Assembly: GCF_900115075.1 (NCBI RefSeq)
Contig: NZ_FOVG01000001.1
Span: 992,001 to 1,056,000, forward strand
Length of the DNA stretch: 64,000 nucleotides
DNA from: Candidatus Pantoea varia
GTDB taxonomy: Bacteria > Pseudomonadota > Gammaproteobacteria > Enterobacterales > Enterobacteriaceae
Direction: 5' to 3'
Position numbers and translations under genes: made by a program. The notes under the pieces are model-generated. The model was not told where the DNA came from. It searched no databases and saw nothing but the letters and a program-made list of their open reading frames with translations. The number at the start of each line of letters is the position of its first letter. Within the stretch, counting starts at the first letter, position 1. This document shows positions 35,245 to 43,696 of this stretch, one piece after another.

Positions 35245-35451
35245 TTAACTGATGCGCTGCTTCTTCTCGCGCTGATGTTTGTGATAATCCTCATCACACT
35301 CGCTTGAACAGAAAGCCGTTTCGGCCACGACAGCTTCATCTTTGCACCAGATGCATAAACCGTCAGGACTTTGAAGTTTGCTCTTACGAGCGGCAAGGGA
35401 GGCGGCGAGATGCGCTTCTTCACGCGCCTGTGCCAGATCAACATCATCCAT
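35245..35451 (-). CDS. Small zinc-finger-like protein
   Basis: Protein of 68 aa with a charged N-terminal helix and four cysteines C33, C36, C48 and C52 (CIWC, then CSSEC), a pattern fit for one zinc ion. It resembles small Zn-ribbon/FCS-type proteins (CxxC...FCSxxC). The ending HKHQREKKQRIS is basic, so nucleic acid or protein binding is possible. The ribosome binding site is weak. It lies just 5' of the 46-aa gene on the same strand, at the sapB end of the insertion. Confidence 0.7.
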   Translation of the reverse strand: MDDVDLAQAREEAHLAASLAARKSKLQSPDGLCIWCKDEAVVAETAFCSSECDEDYHKHQREKKQRIS

Positions 35452-35608
35452 AAATATTCAGAACCTCATCAAATTTTAACGATTTAAACACAAGCTGTTC
35501 ACGATAGAGAAAATTTTGTTTACATCAATGCGTGCTGTGAAAGCGACTTAACCCAGATATCGTTTATATCGCTCTGTTTTAAATCGCTTTCTATTGATAT
35601 GAAACGCC

Positions 35609-36574
35609 CTATCGCAGGGCATACCATTCTTTATGTTTCAGCGGATTCATTGCTGCACCAATCACGTCAGAAATCACGTTAACCAGAATCACCAACCCGC
35701 CAATGACCATGACGCCAGCGGAGATCGCCGCATAATCCTGCTGACGAATGGCGTTAATCAGCCAGCGTCCCAGACCCGGCCAGTTGAAGACCATCTCGGT
35801 GATCATCGCCAGCGTTATCATGGTAGAAAACTGCAGGCCCAGACGCGGGATTACCGGCGGCAGCGCGTTATGCAGCACGTGGCGACGGATCACCGTGAAG
35901 CGCGAAAGACCCCGCGTAGCGGCTGCTTTGACATAATTTTTATCCATCACGTCGCTGGTGCTGTTGCGCAGCAGACGGATGACTTCCGTCGTCGGTGCCA
36001 TCGCCAGCACCAGCACCGGTAAAATCAGGTGGGTCAGGGCGCTGATAATCATCTCATGTCGCCAGGGCGAATGACTCAGCCAGGCGTCAATCAGCGCAAA
36101 GCCAGTAATGTTCTGCACCGGATAGAGCAGGTCGTGACGGCCCGACACCGGCAGCCAGCCCAGCGTCAGCGAGAAGAACAGCGTCAGAATCAGCGCCAGC
36201 CAGAAAATAGGCGCAGAGAAGCCAATCAACGCCAGCGCACTGATGGTTTTATCCTGCCATTTATTGCGCATCACCCCGGCACAGATCCCCAGCGGGATCC
36301 CCACCAGCAGCGCGAACATAAACGCCAGGATACACAGCTCCATCGTGGCCGGGAACACCTCGCGCAGCTGCAGGCCGATCTCCTGACCGTTGGTGCTGGA
36401 AACGCCGAAATCAAACTGCAGCATCCCTTTGAACCAGAACCACCAGGCGTCCCAGAGCGCCGCGCCTTCCAGCGGCGCGTTAGGGGTAAAGTAGCTCAGG
36501 CTGAAGCTGACCAGTGACAGCAGAAACAGGGTAATGAGCAACAGCAGCAGGCGCCGCAGAATATAGATAATCAC
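35609..36574 (-). CDS. sapB: Peptide ABC transporter permease SapB
   Basis: Permease of 321 aa of the Opp/Dpp type with six helices; ends [12 protein letters not shown] as in E. coli SapB. The EAA loop is visible as [15 protein letters not shown]. It abuts sapA with no gap. In other enterobacteria sapC follows directly; here the next gene on this strand is the zinc-finger-like gene and sapC is 8.4 kb further on. Confidence 0.95.
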   Translation of the reverse strand: MIIYILRRLLLLLITLFLLSLVSFSLSYFTPNAPLEGAALWDAWWFWFKGMLQFDFGVSSTNGQEIGLQLREVFPATMELCILAFMFALLVGIPLGICAGVMRNKWQDKTISALALIGFSAPIFWLALILTLFFSLTLGWLPVSGRHDLLYPVQNITGFALIDAWLSHSPWRHEMIISALTHLILPVLVLAMAPTTEVIRLLRNSTSDVMDKNYVKAAATRGLSRFTVIRRHVLHNALPPVIPRLGLQFSTMITLAMITEMVFNWPGLGRWLINAIRQQDYAAISAGVMVIGGLVILVNVISDVIGAAMNPLKHKEWYALR

Positions 36575-38197
36575 TTACTTACCCTCATCAGCTTCACGAT
36601 AAACCCCGGCAAACGAGGCATTACCAAACGGACTCAGCACCAGCCCCTTAATATCATGTCGAAACGCCTGAAGTCGCAGAGAGGATGCCAGCGGCAGCAC
36701 CGGCAACTCCTGCGCCAGTATCAGCTGCGCTTTGTCATAACTGTCGATGCGGCCAGCGAGTTGCTGTGATAACAGGGCATTCTGCAGCGTTTCGTCAAAG
36801 GCCGGAGAACACCAGTGCGCATAATTGGTCTGCGAGCGAATCGCCGCGCAGCTGAGCAGCGGCCGGAAGAAGCTGTCCGGATCGTTGCTGTCGGTCGCCC
36901 AGCCAGTCAGTGTCAGGTCATGATTCATTGCCATCAGCTGCGCTTCCTGAAAACGGCCCTCAACTGGCACAATCGTCAGCCGGACGCCAACCTGGGCCAG
37001 ATCCGCCTGTAACAGTTCAGCGGTTTTCAGCGGGCTGGGATTCCAGGACTGCGACGTAGCAGGGACCACAAGCCGCAGATGCAGATCGGTAATACCCAGA
37101 GCCGCCAGTGCCGCGCGGGACATCTCCGGATCGTAGCTGGTAATGCGCGCATCATTATCATAAGCCCAGGAGGCACGCGGTAAGATGGAGGCGGCGGTTT
37201 CGGCGGTGCCGTAGTAAATCGACTCCATCAATCGCTCATTGTTAATCGCCAGTGCCAGCGCGTGACGCACTTCCGGGCGGTCGAGCGGCGGTTTGCGGGT
37301 ATTGAAGGCGAGATAGGCGATGTTCATGCCGGGACGCAGCGTCATCCGCAGGCGCGGATCATCACGCAGGATGCTGAGCTGGCTGGCCGCGGGATAGGCC
37401 AGCACATCACATTCACCGGTTAACAGTTTGGATAACCGCCCGGTGCCGCCAGAACCCAGATCGATCACCGCCTGTTGCAGACGCGGCACACCTTTCCAGT
37501 AGTGAGGATTGCGCGCCAGACGGATGTACTGGCCGGTGCGATATTCGCTAAGCTGATAAGGGCCGGTGCCAACCGGCTGTCGGTCCATCTCTTCCTGGCG
37601 GCCCTGAGCGGTAAGCTGGTCGGCATACTCTTTCGACAGCACCGGCGCATAGTGGGTCGCCATGTGCCACAGGAACGACGCATCCGGGCTGTTCAGCCTG
37701 AACTCAACCGTCCTGTTATCAATCTTTTTCACGCTCTGAACCGAATCGGCAAACTGCAGGCTATCAAAGTAGGGATAGTTACCGCCGTTGACGTTGTGCC
37801 AGGGATGATTCCGGTCGAACATCCTTGCGAAGCTGAATACCACGTCGTCAGCGTTCAGCGCGCGGGTAGGCCGGAACTGGTTAGTCTGCTGAAACTGCAC
37901 GCCGCTGCGCAGATGAAAGCGATACGTCGCGCCGTTATCGCGCACTTCCCAGCTCGACGCAAGATCGGGCTTCAGACGATAGGTGTAGGGGTCGACATCC
38001 AACAGGCGGTCATAAAGTTGCGCCGCCAGCGTATCGACAGTCAGCCCGCTGCTGGCCATCTGCGGATTAAAGGTGTTCAGCGTGCCGCTGACGCAATAGA
38101 CAAAGCCGGTCTGTCGGATATCTCCAGCAGGCGCTGACCACGCAGGGACACTCAACACGCTGAGGCTGAGCAACAGCGAACATAGTAGTTTTGACAT
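36575..38197 (-). CDS. sapA: Periplasmic peptide-binding protein SapA
   Basis: Family 5 solute-binding protein of 540 aa. I start at 38197 (MSKLLCSLLLSLSVLSVPAW), which gives a clean signal peptide cut after WSA; a longer in-frame start at 38293 has none. The mature chain shows RQTGFVYCVSGTLNTFNPQM and GWATDSNDPDSFFRPLLSC. SapA captures cationic peptides and delivers them to SapBCDF. It is divergent from ryhB, with about 190 bp between. Confidence 0.94.
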   Translation of the reverse strand: MSKLLCSLLLSLSVLSVPAWSAPAGDIRQTGFVYCVSGTLNTFNPQMASSGLTVDTLAAQLYDRLLDVDPYTYRLKPDLASSWEVRDNGATYRFHLRSGVQFQQTNQFRPTRALNADDVVFSFARMFDRNHPWHNVNGGNYPYFDSLQFADSVQSVKKIDNRTVEFRLNSPDASFLWHMATHYAPVLSKEYADQLTAQGRQEEMDRQPVGTGPYQLSEYRTGQYIRLARNPHYWKGVPRLQQAVIDLGSGGTGRLSKLLTGECDVLAYPAASQLSILRDDPRLRMTLRPGMNIAYLAFNTRKPPLDRPEVRHALALAINNERLMESIYYGTAETAASILPRASWAYDNDARITSYDPEMSRAALAALGITDLHLRLVVPATSQSWNPSPLKTAELLQADLAQVGVRLTIVPVEGRFQEAQLMAMNHDLTLTGWATDSNDPDSFFRPLLSCAAIRSQTNYAHWCSPAFDETLQNALLSQQLAGRIDSYDKAQLILAQELPVLPLASSLRLQAFRHDIKGLVLSPFGNASFAGVYREADEGK

Positions 38198-38326
38198 AGA
38201 ACTCAACGATTTTGAGGCATTGGACAGAGTGTATCGCAAAGCGGGCATTGTCCCAAAACCTGCAACTCCTGCCAGCCTGTTTTTCATCCTCACGGCAGCA
38301 AAAAGAGCGTACAGAAGGTGTGGTAA

Positions 38327-38341
38327 TGAGAAAAATTCTCA
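38327..38341. repeat. Inverted repeat in the sapA-ryhB intergenic region
   Basis: TGAGAA (38327-38332) and TTCTCA (38336-38341) around AAA, 9 bp upstream of the ryhB -35 element. It could be an operator for a second regulator; no known motif is recognised. Confidence 0.35.
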
Positions 38342-38358
38342 ATTAGTGGTTTACAGAT

Positions 38359-38377
38359 GATAATAAGAATGATTATT
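38359..38377. promoter_or_regulatory. Fur box in the ryhB promoter
   Basis: GATAATAAGAATGATTATT agrees with the 19-base Fur consensus at 15 positions. It covers the spacer and -10 region of a promoter formed by TTTACA (38350-38355) and TTATTA (38373-38378). Iron-loaded Fur would block ryhB here. Confidence 0.85.
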
Positions 38378-38385
38378 ATTCCTCT

Positions 38386-38475
38386 GCACTTCGACGGCGG
38401 CTCTGCCGAAGAGGAGCACGACATTGCTCACATTGCTTCCAGTATTGTTGCCCGCCTCATGGCGGGCTTTTTTTT
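38386..38475 (+). ncRNA. ryhB: Iron-responsive small RNA RyhB
   Basis: About 90 nt, the size of E. coli RyhB. The start is inferred from the promoter. It has a 5' stem-loop (38389-38411), then the single-stranded target-pairing core at 38415-38446, beginning AGCACGACATTGCTCACATT and ending GCTTCCAGTATT, which I recognise as identical to the RyhB core, and a terminator stem GCCCGCC/GGCGGGC (38450-38467) with eight T residues. A Fur box overlaps the promoter. RyhB with Hfq represses iron-using proteins when iron is short. E. coli has the gene at another place (yhhX-yhhY); here it sits between sapA and a toxin cassette. Confidence 0.93.
38450..38475 (+). terminator. Terminator of ryhB
   Basis: Stem GCCCGCC (38450-38456) and GGCGGGC (38461-38467), loop TCAT, followed by eight T residues. 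Confidence 0.93.
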
Positions 38476-38533
38476 GGCATTTGATGAGTGGCAATGCCTG
38501 CCTGGACGGGAAGGGTATTGCAAGCAAAGAGGA

Positions 38534-38956
38534 TTAAAGCGGTGAGGCGGTGAGGAAGACCCGGACGGAATAGGGCTCCTTATTGATGAGAATACCAGGC
38601 AAATTGTGGAAAGCGAAAATCTCGCCGTTTACCGTCAAATATACCGTCTTATCATGAACACGAGGAAAGACGTCACCATCTGAGGTGATCAGGAAAGGCT
38701 TTAGGTCATCGTTCAGACTTTCTTTAAAAGACTTATCGCTTCGGGATGCATCATAAAGATAAAAACGGTATGAGAAGGCGGTTGTGGCACCCGCACTGGC
38801 TTCGGTGATGTAAAGGTTAATCCGGTTGCTGACGTTAACTTTCCTGATGATCGACTGTTCAAGCGGTGATAACTGCGAAAGTCGCCATCCTGCAAAGACA
38901 ATAGTCATCAGCATCAGCATCAGCATGCGCTTTTTAAAAACCTGAACGTTTTGCAT
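38534..38956 (-). CDS. Putative immunity protein for the type 44 toxin
   Basis: Protein of 140 aa from the ATG at 38956, preceded by AGGGA. It overlaps the end of the toxin gene by about 20 bp. It has one hydrophobic helix near the N-terminus (MLMLMLMTIVFAGWRL) and a polar C-terminal domain that would face the periplasm. No family is recognised. Its place directly behind a toxin gene, coupled translation and membrane anchor suggest a cognate immunity protein acting in the periplasm. This function is inferred from context only. Confidence 0.65.
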   Translation of the reverse strand: MQNVQVFKKRMLMLMLMTIVFAGWRLSQLSPLEQSIIRKVNVSNRINLYITEASAGATTAFSYRFYLYDASRSDKSFKESLNDDLKPFLITSDGDVFPRVHDKTVYLTVNGEIFAFHNLPGILINKEPYSVRVFLTASPL

Positions 38957-39350
38957 ACTCAATCCCTGCTTTTATCCAGTATTGATCGTCAGGGTCATCG
39001 CCAAAAGGCGCTGCTCCATACCAGACATCAAACTCCTCTCTGCGGGTTCCGGCCCGGTTTTGCGCCCAACCAGCTGCGCGAAGAAGAACAGCGTCTTTTA
39101 TTCCAGCGGCATGCCCTACAGCACCGTAATGAAAATTACCAAAATGTTCATATTGGGTCCCATGTTGAAATTTATAATCCCATGGGCCATGTCCTTTCAC
39201 CTGGTTATAAAACCAGATATATGTCAGGGCTGAGGGTCCACTGTGAAAACGTGCAACCATCATATTGTTTATCAATGAAACTCCAGCTGGAGTAAATGAT
39301 ATAATATCATAAGGAGGAGATGGAGAAGCCGCTAAGGCAGGATATCTCAT
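38934..39350 (-). CDS. Polymorphic toxin type 44 domain protein (putative T6SS effector)
   Basis: Protein of 138 aa made almost wholly of a domain that I recognise as polymorphic toxin type 44 (Ntox44): TYIWFYNQVKGHGPWDYKFQ, NFHYGAVGHAAGI, LLRAAGWAQNRAG and DDPDDQYWIKAGIEYA. It starts three bases after the hcp stop codon, so it is probably carried by this Hcp rather than fused to it. It has no signal peptide. The biochemical activity of the domain is not known to me. Composition is AT-richer than the surrounding chromosome. Confidence 0.8.
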   Translation of the reverse strand: MRYPALAASPSPPYDIISFTPAGVSLINNMMVARFHSGPSALTYIWFYNQVKGHGPWDYKFQHGTQYEHFGNFHYGAVGHAAGIKDAVLLRAAGWAQNRAGTRREEFDVWYGAAPFGDDPDDQYWIKAGIEYAKRSGF

Positions 39351-39353
39351 GAT

Positions 39354-39839
39354 TTATGCCTTTTCATTCCAGCTGTCTGAAAAAATGATGTTACCATCAC
39401 AATGCTTCCAGGTTATTTTCTCGTAAGCAAACTCAACGCATTCCAGATGATTATGTTTTTCTTTTTCGGGATCTTTTGTGTCATGCATTATGGGCGAAAT
39501 ACCGACAATCCTGACATTTTCAAGAAGTATATTGAAGTATCCTTCTTCCTGACCTGCGTAGCTGATATTGTACCACCTGAACTCGGCTGACAATAACTTT
39601 TGCCCGGTAGCTACAGCCTTATACAGATAGGGCGAAGATGAATCGAATTCTTTTTGAACAATGATGGGTGCATGTTTTCTTGTTCCTGTCGGCTTGCCTG
39701 TCATTGAATCAGTTGGCAGCCTTAAGTTATGAGAAAAACCCGTCACTTCAATGCTTCCCTCTCGGTCTTTCACATCTACGGAACCGTTGATACTCGCACC
39801 ATCATCATCTTTTAGCCAAAGATACGCTGGAATGGCCAT
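39354..39839 (-). CDS. hcp: Hcp-family type VI secretion tube protein (orphan)
   Basis: Protein of 161 aa of the Hcp family: MAIPAYLWLKDDDGASINGS, DREGSIEVTGFSH, KEFDSSSPYLYKAVATGQ and HNLECVEFAYEKITW (with L before E). Hcp hexamers stack into the type VI tube and carry small effectors in their lumen. AAAGGA precedes the ATG. No other type VI genes are in the window, so it is an orphan hcp that heads an effector/immunity cassette. Base composition, at about 40% GC by eye, suggests recent transfer. Confidence 0.92.
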   Translation of the reverse strand: MAIPAYLWLKDDDGASINGSVDVKDREGSIEVTGFSHNLRLPTDSMTGKPTGTRKHAPIIVQKEFDSSSPYLYKAVATGQKLLSAEFRWYNISYAGQEEGYFNILLENVRIVGISPIMHDTKDPEKEKHNHLECVEFAYEKITWKHCDGNIIFSDSWNEKA

Positions 39840-40261
39840 ATTAAAAATCCTTTAATAGATTAAGTTTTATTCCTTTTGGTGGGTAGTTAATGCTGGCTTC
39901 ACACAAACCTCAAGTGCATATTAAAAAAGTCGAAGGCATAATGATAAAGATCAATATTTAATAATTTCATAGGTATTGGTTGGCGCCTTTCCACACGTGG
40001 GTTATGTAGTGCAAAATGAATGATTCAATTAATTCCTGTAAATCTGATTGAAAAGTTATTTCAACTATTAATGGGTGTTGGATTATAAGTTTAGTTAAGG
40101 TTCAAGCCGGAAGAGTAAATCATGTTATCCCTTGAAATATAAAATGAGTTTTTATCTGCATGCATTCGATGTATCTGAAGCGTGAAAGTGTAATTTCGCA
40201 CTTAACTTTTACAGAAACGCAGTTACTATAAGCACAACTTCTGCTCACCCAACGCCGGACA
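39840..40261. other. AT-rich intergenic region hcp-MFS, no gene seen
   Basis: About 420 bp between the divergent hcp and MFS genes, markedly AT-rich (39840-40190) compared with the genome. No open frame with a ribosome binding site was found. It probably holds the hcp promoter and the border of the transferred cassette. Confidence 0.5.
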
Positions 40262-41497
40262 ATGAATAAAATCCAGAAAAGCGCTCAGGCTTTCCATTAT
40301 CCCTCCTTTCGTTATCTCTTTTTCGGACGTCTGTTTACCGTACTGGGCAATGGGATCGCACCGATTGCGCTAGCCTTTGCGGTTCTGGATATGGGGGGCT
40401 CTGCCTCTGAGTTAGGGATAGTGGTGGCGTCCCGCTCCCTGTTCAACGTGCTTTTTCTGCTGGTGGGCGGTGTGGTGGCCGACCGCTACTCACGTAGCCG
40501 GGTATTAGTTGTATCGGCGCTGATTGCTGCTGTTTCTCAGGCTTTCGTTGCGTGGTCTGTTCTCGATGGTTCAGCCACAGTAATAAGCCTCACCTTACTG
40601 GGTGCGCTGAATGGCGCGGCAGCGGGCATCGCACTGCCTGCTTCGTCCGCGCTGGTTCCGCAGGTCGTGCCTGTAAAGCACCTGCGTCAGGCTAACGCTT
40701 TAATTCAGCTCGGTATTTATGGCGGCACGGTGATGGGAGCGTCGCTGGGCGGCGTAATTACCAGCGCTGTCGGGCCGGGCTGGGGACTGGCGATTGATGC
40801 GCTGGGCTTTGCGATTTCCGCACCGCTTTATTTCCTGATGCGTGTGAGTCCGAATAATGCCGGGACGACGCAAGGCAACATCCTGCGCGATATCAAAGAA
40901 GGCTGGGCAGAATTCGCCGGGCGAAGCTGGATTTGGTCGATAGTCCTTCAGTTCGCCATTATCAACGTCGCTTTCAATGGCATTGTGGTGGTACTTGGCC
41001 CGATGATTGCTGACGCCTCTTTCGGGCGGGCGCGATGGGGGATTATTGTGGCCGCCCATAGCGCAGGTTTAATTGCTGGATCATTTCTGGCTATGAAATG
41101 GCATCCACGTCGTGATCTCCTGATTGGCGCGATGCTGGCAGGTCTTTACGCACTCCCGATATTTATGCTGAGCCAGAATGCGTCAGCAGCATGGCTGATT
41201 GCGGGGTTCTTTATTGCTGGCGTTTCATTAGGTCTGTTTGGCGTAACCTGGGCACATTCATTACAGACGCACATCCCAGCCGATAAACTGGCTCGCGTGT
41301 ACGCGTATGATGCGATGGGTTCCTTTATCTCCATTCCCTTTGGTCAACTGGTTGCGGGGCCGCTGGCGGCACAATATGGCACAGCCAATGTTTTGCTGAT
41401 GTCAGCACTGGCTGTGGTCATGGTTACAGCAGCAGTCGGACGGGTTCCGGCCATCAGGCAACCTGAAAGAATGGGAACTAAGCCGCATAACACCTAA
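40262..41497 (+). CDS. MFS transporter
   Basis: Major facilitator protein of 411 aa with about twelve hydrophobic helices. The loop between helices 2 and 3 reads GGVVADRYSRSRVLV, the MFS motif A of the EntS-like/MFS_3 group of exporters. Base composition returns to that of the chromosome. No regulator or biosynthesis gene is beside it, so the substrate is open; a drug or siderophore exporter is possible. A mismatched hairpin at 41521-41542 may end it. Confidence 0.88.
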   Translation: MNKIQKSAQAFHYPSFRYLFFGRLFTVLGNGIAPIALAFAVLDMGGSASELGIVVASRSLFNVLFLLVGGVVADRYSRSRVLVVSALIAAVSQAFVAWSVLDGSATVISLTLLGALNGAAAGIALPASSALVPQVVPVKHLRQANALIQLGIYGGTVMGASLGGVITSAVGPGWGLAIDALGFAISAPLYFLMRVSPNNAGTTQGNILRDIKEGWAEFAGRSWIWSIVLQFAIINVAFNGIVVVLGPMIADASFGRARWGIIVAAHSAGLIAGSFLAMKWHPRRDLLIGAMLAGLYALPIFMLSQNASAAWLIAGFFIAGVSLGLFGVTWAHSLQTHIPADKLARVYAYDAMGSFISIPFGQLVAGPLAAQYGTANVLLMSALAVVMVTAAVGRVPAIRQPERMGTKPHNT

Positions 41498-41602
41498 TCG
41501 CTATTTTTCTTAATGCCAGACAGCCCGGCATCTACCGGACTGTTTCTGCATCGATTAACCAGAAACCATGACGCACAGAAAATGATGTCATCGTGGACTT
41601 GT

Positions 41603-42619
41603 TTAGTTTTCCGCTTTTATATCGTGTTTCTTCATCATGGCGCGCAGCTGATGATAGGTAACCCCTAACAACCCGGCGGCGCGGCGCTGGTTATAACGAG
41701 CCTGTTGCAGGCTGGCTTCCACCAGATCCCGCTCCTGTTGATTCTGCCATTGGCGCAGATTCAGCGGCAGGGCAGGCAGGCCGCTACTATCCGCGTTCTG
41801 ACTGGCACGGATGACAGCAACCGGTTCAGGGCGTGAAGCAAACGGATTAATGATGACGTTATCCAGCTGCTGCTCGCTGCTGTTATGACGATAGACCGAG
41901 CGCTCCACCACGTTCTTCAGCTCACGAACGTTGCCGGGCCAGTGGTAATCGAGCAGAGCCTGTTGCGCCCGGGTGGTAAAGCCGGGAAACAGTAACAGGC
42001 CAAGTTCGCGGCACATCTGGATGGCAAAATGCTCGGCCATCACCAGAATATCGCTGCGGCGTTCGCGCAGGGGCGGTAACTGCACCACATCGAAGGCCAG
42101 ACGATCCAGCAGATCGGCGCGGAATTTCCCCTCGGCTGCCAGCGCAGGCAGATCCTCGTTCGTGGCGCAGACCAGTCGCACATTCACCTGCAGGGAGTGA
42201 TTGCCGCCGACACGCTCCAGCTGCCCATATTCGATCACCCTGAGCAGCTTTTCCTGAACCAGCATCGGCGCGGTTGCCAGCTCATCCAGAAACAGCGTAC
42301 CGCCGTCAGCACGTTCAAACCGCCCGAGATGGCGCTTCTGCGCGCCGGTAAAGGCACCCGCCTCATGACCGAACAGTTCAGAGTCGAGCAAATTCTCATT
42401 CAGCGCGGCGCAGTTCAGCGAGATAAACGGCCCCTGCCAGCGGTCAGAGAGATAGTGCAGACGGCTGGCGATCAGCTCTTTACCTGTCCCGCGCTCACCA
42501 ATCACCAGAACCGGTTTTTCCAGCGGAGCCAGTTTGGAAACCTGCTCCAGCACCTCAAGAAAATTGTTCGACTCGCCAAGAAGATTATCGTTTGTGCCCG
42601 TCATGATGAATTTCGCCAC
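41603..42619 (-). CDS. pspF: Phage-shock operon activator
   Basis: Sigma-54 enhancer-binding protein of 338 aa (GTG start at 42619; ATG 42604 is an alternative with GGGGTGG upstream). It has no sensor domain: the AAA+ domain starts at once with Walker A GERGTGKELIA, GAFTGA for sigma-54 contact (AGAFTGAQKRH), and Walker B GGTLFLDE. A Fis-type helix-turn-helix ends the chain (RRAAGLLGVTYHQLRAMMKK). It is divergent from pspA, whose sigma-54 promoter it activates; PspA binds and restrains it. Confidence 0.95.
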   Translation of the reverse strand: MAKFIMTGTNDNLLGESNNFLEVLEQVSKLAPLEKPVLVIGERGTGKELIASRLHYLSDRWQGPFISLNCAALNENLLDSELFGHEAGAFTGAQKRHLGRFERADGGTLFLDELATAPMLVQEKLLRVIEYGQLERVGGNHSLQVNVRLVCATNEDLPALAAEGKFRADLLDRLAFDVVQLPPLRERRSDILVMAEHFAIQMCRELGLLLFPGFTTRAQQALLDYHWPGNVRELKNVVERSVYRHNSSEQQLDNVIINPFASRPEPVAVIRASQNADSSGLPALPLNLRQWQNQQERDLVEASLQQARYNQRRAAGLLGVTYHQLRAMMKKHDIKAEN

Positions 42620-42701
42620 CCCTTAATCATTTTCACTATCTTAAAAGATGCAGACTGCGCTGTAAAATATTAAATTCCTTTAAAATCAGTCGCATGAAAA
42701 A

Positions 42702-42717
42702 TTGGCACGCATCTTGT
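42702..42717 (+). promoter_or_regulatory. Sigma-54 promoter of pspABCD
   Basis: TTGGCACGCATCTTGT: -24 element TGGCACG and -12 element TTGT with the proper spacing (consensus TGGCAYR-N4-TTGC). It lies 51 bp before the pspA ATG. Upstream sequence to pspF is AT-rich, as expected for IHF and PspF sites. Confidence 0.85.
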
Positions 42718-42767
42718 ATTAGCCAGACAGGACATCTCGTTTTAAAACATAAAAGAGGAACATCATT

Positions 42768-43433
42768 ATGGGTATTTTTTCTCGTTTCGCTGACATCGTA
42801 AATGCCAACATTAATTCCCTGCTGGAGCGTGCAGAAGATCCGCAGAAACTGGTCCGCCTGATGATTCAGGAAATGGAAGACACCTTAGTTGAAGTGCGCT
42901 CCACCTCTGCGCGGGCGCTGGCTGAAAAGAAACAGCTATCACGCCGTATTGAGCAGGCGGAAATCCAGCAGGCCGAATGGCAGGAAAAAGCCGAGCTGGC
43001 GCTGCGTAAAGATAAAGATGATCTGGCGCGTTCAGCGCTGATCGAAAAACAGAAACTCACTGATCTGATCGCCTCCCTGAAACAGGAAGTGGGCCAGGTT
43101 GAAGAGACGCTGGAACGCATGAAAGGCGAAATCAGCGAGCTGGAGAAAAAACTGACTGAAACACGTGCCCGTCAGCAGGCGTTAACGCTGCGTCACCAGG
43201 CGGCTTCTTCATCACGCGATGTTCGTCGTCAGCTGGACAGCGGTAAAATCGATGAAGCGATGGCACGCTTCGAATCTTTTGAACGTCGCATTGACCACAT
43301 GGAAGCGGAAGCAGAGAGTCACGGTTTTGGTAAACCTAAAACGCTGGACCAGCAGTTTACTGACCTGCAAGCGGATGATGAAATCAGCCAGCAGCTCAAC
43401 GCACTGAAGGCAAAAATGAACCGCAGTGAGTAA
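42768..43433 (+). CDS. pspA: Phage-shock protein A
   Basis: Peripheral inner-membrane protein of 221 aa, almost all coiled coil, of the PspA/Vipp1 (ESCRT-III-like) family. It starts [20 protein letters not shown] with the amphipathic membrane-binding helix. It stabilises damaged membranes and inhibits PspF. AAGAGGA precedes the ATG. First gene of pspABCD. Confidence 0.97.
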   Translation: MGIFSRFADIVNANINSLLERAEDPQKLVRLMIQEMEDTLVEVRSTSARALAEKKQLSRRIEQAEIQQAEWQEKAELALRKDKDDLARSALIEKQKLTDLIASLKQEVGQVEETLERMKGEISELEKKLTETRARQQALTLRHQAASSSRDVRRQLDSGKIDEAMARFESFERRIDHMEAEAESHGFGKPKTLDQQFTDLQADDEISQQLNALKAKMNRSE

Positions 43434-43468
43434 TTATCGACGTGGCAATAAGTGATTAAGGAGAGTCA

Positions 43469-43696
43469 ATGAGCGCACTTTTTCTCGCCATACCCTTAAC
43501 GATCTTCGTGCTGTTTGTCGCACCGATTTGGTTATGGCTGCATTACAACAACAAACGCAACGGCGGTTCGGAACTGTCGCAAAGCGAAATACAGCGCCTG
43601 CAGCGCGTTACGAAGGATGCGCAGCGGATGCGCGAACGCATCGACGCGCTGGAAGCGATTCTGGACGCCGAGCATCCAAACTGGAGGCAGCCATGA
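43469..43696 (+). CDS. pspB: Phage-shock protein B
   Basis: Small inner-membrane protein of 75 aa: one N-terminal helix (about 3-24), then a cytoplasmic helical domain with WLHYNNKRN and LEAILDAEHPNWR. With PspC it senses membrane stress and relieves PspA inhibition of PspF. AAGGAGAGTCA precedes it. Its stop overlaps the pspC start. Confidence 0.95.
   Translation: MSALFLAIPLTIFVLFVAPIWLWLHYNNKRNGGSELSQSEIQRLQRVTKDAQRMRERIDALEAILDAEHPNWRQP

Noticed and set aside
38934..39839. Frameshifted Hcp-toxin fusion (pseudogene)
   Set aside because: Hcp ends with a normal length and stop, and the toxin has its own ATG three bases on. Both chains look complete, so separate genes are the simpler reading.
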